11,631 nucleotides of DNA, from contig CACZQT010000097.1 in the NCBI GenBank assembly GCA_902783295.1, positions 1 through 11,631 of the forward strand, read 5' to 3'. The notes under the pieces are model-generated. The model did not search any database. It was not told the origin of the DNA and saw nothing but the letters and a program-made list of their open reading frames with translations. A program made the position numbers and the translations under genes. Origin of the DNA: an uncultured Lachnospiraceae bacterium. Its GTDB lineage: Bacteria > Bacillota > Clostridia > Lachnospirales > Lachnospiraceae. Shown piece by piece: positions 1-5,634 of the stretch (position 1 is the first letter of the stretch; each line of letters starts with the position of its first letter).

Positions 1-2
1 AG

Positions 3-611
3 AAGCATGGCGTACAGGCTATGCCCATCCAGTGCGATATCACCAACACCGAGCAGATCGAGGAAACCGTCCGCAAGGCGATCGAGCGCTTCGGGAGCAT
101 TGAGATTCTTGTAAACAACGCCGGTACAGGCGCCGTTGCCCACGCTGAGCACATCACCGACGAGCAGTTCCAGAACGAGTTCGATATTGACCTGTTCGGC
201 ACCTTCAAATTTGCCCGTGCGGTTGCCAATCAGGCAATGATCCCTGCAAAATATGGAAGGATCATCAACATCTCTTCCATGTACGGTCTTGTCGGAAACA
301 AGATCGCGGGTTCTGCTCCTTACCATGCAGCAAAGGGCGGTGTCGTGAACCTTACCAGAGCACTGGCTGCTGAATGGGCGACCTATGGAATCACTGTCAA
401 CGCGATCTGCCCCGGATATTTCTACACGCCTCTGACAGAAGAAACCCTGAAGAGCGATTTCTTTGTACAGCATGCGAAGAACACCATTCCTATGGAGAGA
501 TACGGCGAGGAAGGCGAACTGGATACCAGCGTCGTATTCCTGGCTTCCAAGAATTCTTCTTATATCACAGGTATTGCACTGCCGGTAGACGGCGGATATA
601 CCTGCATCTGA
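3..611 (+). CDS. SDR family NAD(P)-dependent oxidoreductase, 5' end missing
   Basis: This is a classical short-chain dehydrogenase/reductase that would oxidise or reduce an alcohol/ketone with NAD(P)H in the cytoplasm. The frame is open to the left edge, reading KHGVQA before the first Met at 21, so that Met is internal. The N-terminal TGxxxGxG nucleotide motif lies outside the window, and roughly 60 residues are missing compared with the usual 250-260. Counting from the Met at 21, visible family features are NNAG (32-35), the catalytic Ser in ISS (about 86), the catalytic YxxxK (Tyr101, Lys105), a PG motif (131-132), and a C-terminal YITG...VDGGYT. The pattern resembles gluconate 5-dehydrogenase, KduD or FabG-like enzymes, but the substrate cannot be read from this fragment. 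It ends 12 bp before a strong terminator, so it is the last gene of its transcript. Confidence 0.93.
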   Translation, partial: KHGVQAMPIQCDITNTEQIEETVRKAIERFGSIEILVNNAGTGAVAHAEHITDEQFQNEFDIDLFGTFKFARAVANQAMIPAKYGRIINISSMYGLVGNKIAGSAPYHAAKGGVVNLTRALAAEWATYGITVNAICPGYFYTPLTEETLKSDFFVQHAKNTIPMERYGEEGELDTSVVFLASKNSSYITGIALPVDGGYTCI

Positions 612-623
612 TCTGTATCAAAC

Positions 624-669
624 GGGGCTGTGAAAAATGAGGAATCATTTTTCACAGCCCCTTTTTTTT
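624..669 (+). terminator. Rho-independent terminator after the SDR gene
   Basis: A perfect 17-bp stem (624-640 pairs with 645-661) with a GGAA tetraloop is followed by eight T residues at 662-669. This is an intrinsic terminator for the SDR gene, whose stop is 12 bp upstream. On the opposite strand only a short GTTTG follows the stem, so termination of the convergent acetyltransferase transcript here would be weaker. Confidence 0.96.
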
Positions 670-731
670 GAGATTGATCACATCATACATTTAATTCTTT
701 CCTGCCAGCAGGTTCTTTATTCGCGTGTGAC

Positions 732-1181
732 TCACCGGTGAATATACATCCTTGTCATCTCCGGCTCGCCGTCACCCTGCACCATGCAGAGGAATTCCCA
801 GCCATAACGCTCATAAAAGCCGATGTGATCGGTGACTAAATACAGCGGCGTAATACCTCTGGCACGCATGTCATCCACGGCCATATTCAGCAGCATTCCG
901 GCGACTCCCTGACAGCGGAAGTTCTCTTCCGTGTATACTGCACAGACATTTGGCGCCAGATCCTTCCGGTCATGAAAATCGTTTTCAATGACTCCAAGCC
1001 CTCCAATAATCTTCTCATCGTTCAGGCATAGATACCATCCGTATTCCGTTTCCCGGTCCAGATAAGCCCTCATACATTTCAGATAGGCTTCCGTCGGAAC
1101 GTGCCATTTTTCGTGAAACCAGGCAGCCGCCCGGTCTATGAGTTCCGGCCTGTCACGCAGAGTAATAAAATTGTTTTTCAT
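732..1181 (-). CDS. GNAT family N-acetyltransferase
   Basis: This is a 149-residue protein of the size of a single GNAT domain, which transfers an acetyl group from acetyl-CoA to an amine. Motif A reads RCQGVA at residues 89-94 (the R/Q-x-x-G-x-G/A pyrophosphate-binding signature) after the beta strand NVCAVYTEENF. The usual C-terminal motif FYERYGWEF is at 122-130. The substrate is unknown. The ATG at 1181 is chosen because residue 1 starts the domain (MKNNFITLRDRPELI) and AAAAGG plus a G-rich stretch lie just upstream. The same frame is open for a further 81 codons upstream to a TTG at 1424, but a strong promoter overlaps that far start (see 1396-1424), so the long form is unlikely. The gene is convergent with the SDR gene and divergent from the signalling operon. 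Confidence 0.85.
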   Translation of the reverse strand: MKNNFITLRDRPELIDRAAAWFHEKWHVPTEAYLKCMRAYLDRETEYGWYLCLNDEKIIGGLGVIENDFHDRKDLAPNVCAVYTEENFRCQGVAGMLLNMAVDDMRARGITPLYLVTDHIGFYERYGWEFLCMVQGDGEPEMTRMYIHR

Positions 1182-1389
1182 CCTTTTCCCCCCCATAACT
1201 GATTTCCGTTCGCAGATTTCCAGAATCTTCCTCTGCCTGCACTGTCTGACTTGTATTATTTCAGATCCTTCATATATACATCGCAGGAATGCCGGATCAT
1301 TTTCCTTTACGATCCCTTTGTCCATCATCCCTTTGATAACCTTTGCAGACATCCACTGAATTCCATCCGGCGAATACATGGCTGTAACT
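1182..1389 (-). other. Long, in-frame open leader upstream of the GNAT gene
   Basis: Between the predicted transcription start (about 1389) and the GNAT ATG lie about 208 nt that contain no stop codon in the GNAT frame. The reading contains SPDGIQWMSAKVIKGMMDKG and FLRCIYEGSEIIQV, which look protein-like rather than random, but I do not recognise the family. Possible ATG starts at 1379 and 1352 have no convincing Shine-Dalgarno sequence. It could be an N-terminal extension of the acetyltransferase, a separate small ORF, or the remnant of another gene. Confidence 0.4.
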
Positions 1390-1395
1390 TCGGAA

Positions 1396-1424
1396 ATTGT
1401 AGCCATTGGCTGTCTGCCTGTCAA
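1396..1424 (-). promoter_or_regulatory. SigA-type promoter for the GNAT gene
   Basis: On the minus strand a perfect -35 TTGACA (1424-1419) is followed, after a 17-bp spacer, by TACAAT (1401-1396), which matches five of six consensus positions. Transcription would begin near 1389. The -35 element overlaps the TTG that would start the longest open frame, and the in-frame ATG at 1406 lies in the spacer, so neither would be transcribed from this promoter. Confidence 0.75.
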
Positions 1425-1462
1425 GACAAAGAATTTACAGTCAGAAATAAACGGATAATCAG

Positions 1463-1481
1463 GTTCATCGGCAGTTCATCC
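1463..1481 (+). promoter_or_regulatory. Candidate operator: two TTCATC direct repeats one helical turn apart
   Basis: GTTCATCG at 1463-1470 and GTTCATCC at 1474-1481 are spaced 11 bp apart, and TCGG/CCGA arms surround the second copy. They lie in the divergent region between the GNAT promoter and the sensor operon. Direct repeats on one helix face suit a dimeric NarL-type regulator such as the one encoded at 4830-5501. This is inference from position and spacing only. Confidence 0.2.
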
Positions 1482-1579
1482 GACGATCAATATATTCGTT
1501 CCCATATTGCAGAAAAGAAGCTTTTGCGGTAAAAATGTTTATAAACGCAGGTTGTGAAACAATGGAATGGGAGGGAAAG

Positions 1580-3241
1580 ATGCGGTCCCGAAATCAGAAT
1601 CTGACAACTGCTGTATTTGTCGCCCTTATTTTTCTGGGAGGCGTAATCCATTATTCGGCTGTCTGGCTGAATCCATTTGTTGACCGGCCATGGGGGCCGA
1701 TAACCGAGACCCTGCAGTTCTGTGTGATCTACTGCCTCTATGCCGGTCTGGTTCTGTTCTGGATCCAGTCTGCATACCGGAGGCTGCTTCCATCTCCTGG
1801 CAGGCGGTACATCATTGCCTCCGGACTGCTGATGATTGTTCACCTGCTCATCACCGTTATCAAGTACCGCATCGTGATGCCTGTTTTTCTCATCAGGATC
1901 TCCTGGTACGCTTCTTATATTCCTGTGCTTTTGATCCCCACCCTTTTTCTGCTCTGCTGTCTCTCCCTGACAGGCCGGCGCGGCAGACTTCCTTTTTCCG
2001 ACGAGTTCATTCTGATCCCGGCTATACTGATCACGGCAGCCGTCCTGACCAATGATTTTCATCATCTGGCATTTTATCCGGCGGCAGAAGGCGCAGCTGT
2101 CTGGAGCGACATGGATCCATATATTCATGGGATCCTGTATTATCTGGTATACATTTGGGTGGGTGTTACAATTACAGGAGGGGTTTTCTGCCTGCTGGGC
2201 TTCTCTGCCCGTCATAAAAGCTGGAAGCAGGCAGCAGGTCCGCTTTTTTTCCTCTGCCTGATTCCCGTTCTGCTGAAATGTATGCGCATTATGAAGGACT
2301 GGGTGCAGCTTGCCCTCTGGACATATCCGATTATCTGTATTTTCTGCTTTATGGGTATATTTGAAACATGCATCCGCAGCCGGCTGATTCCATACAATGA
2401 CAATTACGCTGGTTTCTTTGCCCATCTGGATTTTCCGGTGATTATTACGGATCAAAAACTGAATCCGGTTTTCCAAACCTCCATGCACATAAAAGCGTCC
2501 GGAGAACAGCTTGCAGCTGCGCTGGCCGGACCGGTCTGGCCGGAAGCGGGTCTTCGGCTTTCCGGGATGAAAATCGCCGGTGGATACGCATTCTGGGAAG
2601 AGGATGAAAGTGAGCTTCACCACCTGAATGAACAGCTGGAAGAGGCGAATGAAACCATTGGCCTGGAAAACAGGCTGATCCAGTATGAGAACGAACAGAA
2701 GGAGGAACAGGCTCGCATCGAAGCCAAAACTGCTGTCTATGAAAAAGCTGCCGCAGGCATATACCCGGTTCAGAAAAGAATGGAAAAGCTGCTGGAAAAT
2801 GCCGTCCCCGGCAAAGACTCGTTCCGGGAGACGATCGCGAAAGTCAGCATTCTGAACGCTTACGTGAAACGCAAGTCCAATTTTATTCTCTCCTATTCTG
2901 AAAAAGACAGCATTCCTGCGAGAGAGCTTCTTCTTGCCATAGATGAGGTAGTACGCTACATGGGATATTGTGGCGTAACAGGCTCGGCGGAGTGTCTGAC
3001 AGATCAGGAGTATTCCTACCGGATGACGCTGGATCTTTATGACAGCTTTGAAATGCTGACGGAGAAAATGATGCCTCATATTACGAAAATGATGGCTGTT
3101 CTGGTAGGAGACAGCCTGAGGCTTACCATGAATCCATCCGGTTCCTGGAAGATTCCCTCTCTTCCTCTTGCTGCATCCTGCTCGCAGGAAGAAGGCCTTT
3201 TGTATATAAAGATATCAGCAGGGGAGGGAAACGACAAATGA
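1580..3241 (+). CDS. 7TM sensor protein with PAS-like region and coiled coil; kinase-dead partner
   Basis: This is a 553-residue membrane signalling protein. Residues about 10-262 hold seven or eight hydrophobic segments. The motif LTNDFHHLAFY (156-166) follows the fifth, as in the histidine kinase N-terminal 7TM family. Residues about 276-340 resemble a PAS core (FPVIITDQKLNPVFQTS), and about 342-390 form a charged coiled coil. The C-terminal 160 residues are helical, but I see no phospho-accepting H-box, no N-box and no glycine-rich G-boxes, so it is unlikely to phosphorylate itself. The start at 1580 has GGGAGGG 5 nt upstream; earlier in-frame ATGs at 1535 and 1562 lack a ribosome site. 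It overlaps the next gene, a true histidine kinase, by 4 bp (ATGA), implying coupled translation and a shared complex. The ligand is unknown. Confidence 0.82.
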   Translation: MRSRNQNLTTAVFVALIFLGGVIHYSAVWLNPFVDRPWGPITETLQFCVIYCLYAGLVLFWIQSAYRRLLPSPGRRYIIASGLLMIVHLLITVIKYRIVMPVFLIRISWYASYIPVLLIPTLFLLCCLSLTGRRGRLPFSDEFILIPAILITAAVLTNDFHHLAFYPAAEGAAVWSDMDPYIHGILYYLVYIWVGVTITGGVFCLLGFSARHKSWKQAAGPLFFLCLIPVLLKCMRIMKDWVQLALWTYPIICIFCFMGIFETCIRSRLIPYNDNYAGFFAHLDFPVIITDQKLNPVFQTSMHIKASGEQLAAALAGPVWPEAGLRLSGMKIAGGYAFWEEDESELHHLNEQLEEANETIGLENRLIQYENEQKEEQARIEAKTAVYEKAAAGIYPVQKRMEKLLENAVPGKDSFRETIAKVSILNAYVKRKSNFILSYSEKDSIPARELLLAIDEVVRYMGYCGVTGSAECLTDQEYSYRMTLDLYDSFEMLTEKMMPHITKMMAVLVGDSLRLTMNPSGSWKIPSLPLAASCSQEEGLLYIKISAGEGNDK

Positions 3242-4620
3242 CACCGGTAAAAGATCTTCTCTATCTGCCCGGAGGAGTGCTCCTTCGCACCGGACAGCTG
3301 CTCCTGATCATAAGCCAGTTGGCTCTTGTTATCTTTTTTTTCAGGCAGAAAAGAAAGGCAGCCACTCTGATTCCTGCCGTTCTTCATTATCTGACAGGCT
3401 TTTTACTGTTTGCCTTTCTGCTGAATCTGACGGCGGATGTTTTTTTAGATGGAAGACCACGCACGGACTGGCCGTGGATTCTGGCGATCGGCTCGCTCCC
3501 ATGGCTTGTCATTTTATGTGCTGAACTGATTTCGGCATTTCTGCTCTTTTTCGGTTTCAGAGACCTTCTGCGGTACCGGAAGAGGCAGCCTCTGCCGGAA
3601 GCGGTAAAAGAAACGGTAGATCTTCTGCCGGTGGGAGTCTGCTTCGGCGATCCGTCCGGGGAAGTACAGCTGTCCAATCTTCGCATGAATGATGCCTGCC
3701 GGCAGCTGACAGGTCAGGACCTTTCAGACGCAGACCTCCTCTGGAACGCCGTAAGCGCCGGTGAAAACCAGAACGGCAGATTTATTATCCGTACCGAAAG
3801 AGGACAGACTCTGCTCTTTTCCAGGAAAGACGTAAGGGTTGATCAGGAGCCGAAAGTACAGATCACCGCCTCCGACATTACAGAGCTGGCCAGAGTCCGG
3901 GAGAGTCTGTCCTCGCAGAATGAGAAGCTGAAGGACATACAATACCGCCTGAAGGCCTACCAGGTCAGAGCGGCTGATATGCTTGTCGCACAGGAAAAGC
4001 TTTCCGCCCGGATAGAAGTCCATGACAGCCTGGGAAGCCTGCTTCTGCACTGCCGGTATTATCTGGAAAATCCGGGAGCCGTAAAGGAAGATGATCTTCT
4101 GGAGATGATACAACGTACAAACCGCTATCTGCTTCAGGAGGCAGAGGAGCAGGCAGGAAGGCGCGACCCGTTCAGAAAAGCTCTCCGGATAGCCGAGGGG
4201 ATCGGCGTCCAGGTGAAAACCGAAGGACGAATACCGGAGGATGAAGAGCTGCTTAATATTCTGGGTCTGGCTGTCAGCGAATGCGCGGCCAATACTGTGA
4301 AGCACGCAGGCGGCAGCGAACTGCAGGTCACGATTCAAGAGAATCCGGAAGAGTCCGAAGAAAACAAAGCAGAAACAGCAGGAAATAATCCGGGAACAGG
4401 AGCAGCCTCAGACAATCTCAGGATCGCACTTACCAATAACGGAACGCCGCCGGATCATCCTGTGGTGGAAACAGGGGGTCTGCTTTCATTGCGTCGGAAA
4501 GTGGAGGAAGCAGGAGGACAGATGACCATTCTCACGGAGGATGGATTCCTGCTGATACTAATTCTGCCTCAGAACAAAACTCGCAAGCGGACGTCAACTC
4601 CCCCGGCCACTCATTCATGA
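3238..4620 (+). CDS. Membrane sensor histidine kinase (HisKA_3/NarX-like)
   Basis: This is a 460-residue kinase with three N-terminal membrane segments (about 15-35, 43-64, 79-106). A PAS-like domain follows (about 121-215, starting DLLPVGVCFGDPSGEV), then a coiled coil (about 216-255). The H-box HDSLGSLLLHCRYYL has the predicted phosphorylated His at 262, in the HD-x-LGxxL form typical of kinases that pair with NarL-type regulators. The N-box is ECAANTVKHAG (348-358, Asn352). The G-boxes are LTNNGTPP (398-405) and GGLLSLRRKVEEAGG (413-427). A roughly 25-residue Glu/Asn/Gly-rich insert (about 367-392) separates the N-box strand from the first G-box. Translation is probably coupled to the preceding 7TM gene, with GGGGAGGG just upstream at 3221-3228. 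The likely partner is the response regulator at 4830. Confidence 0.9.
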   Translation: MTPVKDLLYLPGGVLLRTGQLLLIISQLALVIFFFRQKRKAATLIPAVLHYLTGFLLFAFLLNLTADVFLDGRPRTDWPWILAIGSLPWLVILCAELISAFLLFFGFRDLLRYRKRQPLPEAVKETVDLLPVGVCFGDPSGEVQLSNLRMNDACRQLTGQDLSDADLLWNAVSAGENQNGRFIIRTERGQTLLFSRKDVRVDQEPKVQITASDITELARVRESLSSQNEKLKDIQYRLKAYQVRAADMLVAQEKLSARIEVHDSLGSLLLHCRYYLENPGAVKEDDLLEMIQRTNRYLLQEAEEQAGRRDPFRKALRIAEGIGVQVKTEGRIPEDEELLNILGLAVSECAANTVKHAGGSELQVTIQENPEESEENKAETAGNNPGTGAASDNLRIALTNNGTPPDHPVVETGGLLSLRRKVEEAGGQMTILTEDGFLLILILPQNKTRKRTSTPPATHS

Positions 4621-4829
4621 CGGAAGCGCAGAAGGACTTTGCGCTCCGGGCATGGTCGGCATCCGGTCGGAATCTCTGAAAAATGCTGCCGTATCGTACG
4701 AAATCATCCTCAGGGATGATGTAAAAAGGTGAAAAAAACAGTATATTTGCTTTGGAATGATCACCAGACGAGACATTGCGTCCTGGTTATTATTTCAAAG
4801 CTTTTTTCATCTCAAAGGAGGTGATGCGT
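4621..4829 (+). other. Non-coding gap between kinase and regulator genes
   Basis: About 210 bp separate the kinase stop from the regulator start. I see no convincing ORF, no T-tract terminator and no clear -35/-10 pair. A perfect 7-bp hairpin with a TCAG loop lies at 4703-4720 (ATCATCC/GGATGAT) and is followed by A-rich sequence, so it is not an intrinsic terminator. It may act as an RNA stability or processing element, or have no role. Confidence 0.4.
4816..4823 (+). promoter_or_regulatory. Ribosome binding site that decides the regulator start
   Basis: AGGAGGTG is a near-perfect Shine-Dalgarno sequence. The ATG at 4824 abuts it (only 2 nt after GGAGG), whereas the in-frame TTG at 4830 sits 8 nt after GGAGG, the usual spacing. 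TTG 4830 is therefore the preferred start. Confidence 0.7.
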
Positions 4830-5501
4830 TTGCCCGGAGAGAAAGCAAAGACAGTGGTAGTGGACGATCATATGATCACCAGAAGTTTTCTGGAATCCAC
4901 AGTCCGCAGTTCATCCGACCGGTATGAACTGGCTGCCTCTTTCCCTTTTGCACAGGATGCAGTGGAGTACTGCCGGAAGCATACGGCTGATCTTCTGATC
5001 ATGGATATTCTGATGCAGAGCGGGATTGACGGGCTGACTGCCGCCCGGATCATCCGGAAGGAACACCCGGAGATAAAGATCATTCTGGCCACTTCAACTG
5101 CAGAGGCCAGGTGGCTTGCGGATGCGAAGGAAATCGGCGTAGAGGCTTTCTGGTACAAGGATTATGGAAGCCTTTCCCTGCTGGAAGTCATGGACCGCAC
5201 GATGGAAGGAAAAACCACATGGGACGATGATACGGGACATCTTGCCATCGGAAATGCGCTGAAAGAAGAATTTACCGAAAGAGAACTGGATGTACTGCGG
5301 GAACTGGTGACCTGCGCGACCAACGAGCAGATCGCCGATAAGCTGGGGGTGTCGGTCAACACGGTGAAAACCCACATCCGGCATATGCTGGAAAAAACCG
5401 GATTCACAGACCGGCTGGAGCTGGCTGTCAACGCTTCCCGGAAGAACATTGTTGTGAACGACCGGGAACTGAACAGCGGGGCAGACGGTTCCGGTCCGTA
5501 A
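4830..5501 (+). CDS. NarL/FixJ (LuxR) family response regulator
   Basis: This is a 223-residue two-component transcription factor. The receiver domain (about 7-128) shows the acidic pair Asp12-Asp13 in VVVDDH, the phospho-acceptor Asp59 in LLIMD, the Thr/Ser switch near ATST (87-90) and the conserved Lys110 in YKD. A LuxR-type HTH covers about 147-205 with FTERELDVLRELV and NEQIADKLGVSVNTVKTHI, the latter being the recognition helix region. It would bind DNA as a dimer after phosphorylation by the kinase at 3238-4620. The TTG start at 4830 is chosen by ribosome-site spacing; ATG 4824 would add two residues. It follows the kinase by 209 bp and precedes the large secreted protein by 133 bp with no terminator seen, so all may share a transcript or a regulon. 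Confidence 0.93.
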   Translation: MPGEKAKTVVVDDHMITRSFLESTVRSSSDRYELAASFPFAQDAVEYCRKHTADLLIMDILMQSGIDGLTAARIIRKEHPEIKIILATSTAEARWLADAKEIGVEAFWYKDYGSLSLLEVMDRTMEGKTTWDDDTGHLAIGNALKEEFTERELDVLRELVTCATNEQIADKLGVSVNTVKTHIRHMLEKTGFTDRLELAVNASRKNIVVNDRELNSGADGSGP

Positions 5502-5525
5502 CAGAACAGCCCTGTCTGTAAGCTG

Positions 5526-5566
5526 CCTGAAACAGGAGAACCAAGTCCCCGGCTGAAATACGCCGG
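5526..5566 (+). other. Candidate structured leader ahead of the large surface protein
   Basis: The 133-bp gap before 5635 contains two short hairpins: CCTG-aaa-CAGG (5526-5536) and CCGGC-8 nt-GCCGG (5549-5566). The sequence GGAGAACCAAG lies between them. I could not match the region to a known riboswitch consensus. There is no T-tract, so no intrinsic terminator is evident after the regulator gene. Confidence 0.25.
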
Positions 5567-5634
5567 AACAAAGAACCATTGTCTATCACATCAGGCTTCG
5601 TCTTCAGCGAGGACGGCCAGGAAGAGAGGATGCT

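Noticed and set aside
374..640. 88-codon plus-strand frame overlapping the SDR gene
   Set aside because: It overlaps conserved SDR sequence out of frame and runs into the terminator stem.
702..713. CCTGCCAGCAGG palindrome as a terminator for the acetyltransferase gene
   Set aside because: The stem is too short with a 2-nt loop, and on the minus strand it is followed by A-rich rather than T-rich sequence.
1487..3079. 530-codon open frame on the minus strand antisense to the 7TM sensor gene
   Set aside because: It lies entirely opposite a better gene with membrane and coiled-coil structure. Its translation is Cys/His/Arg-rich without domains, a typical antisense shadow.
4757..4883. Direct repeat ATGATCACCAGA at 4757-4768 and 4872-4883
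   Set aside because: It is 12 bp only, with the second copy in coding sequence. It is not flanked by inverted repeats or mobile-element features and is likely chance.
1471..4919. Exact 14-bp match GCAGTTCATCCGAC at 1471-1484 and 4906-4919
   Set aside because: One copy is inside receiver-domain codons. By rough count about one such match is expected by chance in a window this size.
5502..5634. c-di-AMP (ydaO) or c-di-GMP riboswitch ahead of the surface-protein gene
   Set aside because: GGAGAACCAAG superficially recalls ydaO, but the rest of the conserved core and a terminator or sequestering stem could not be found by eye.
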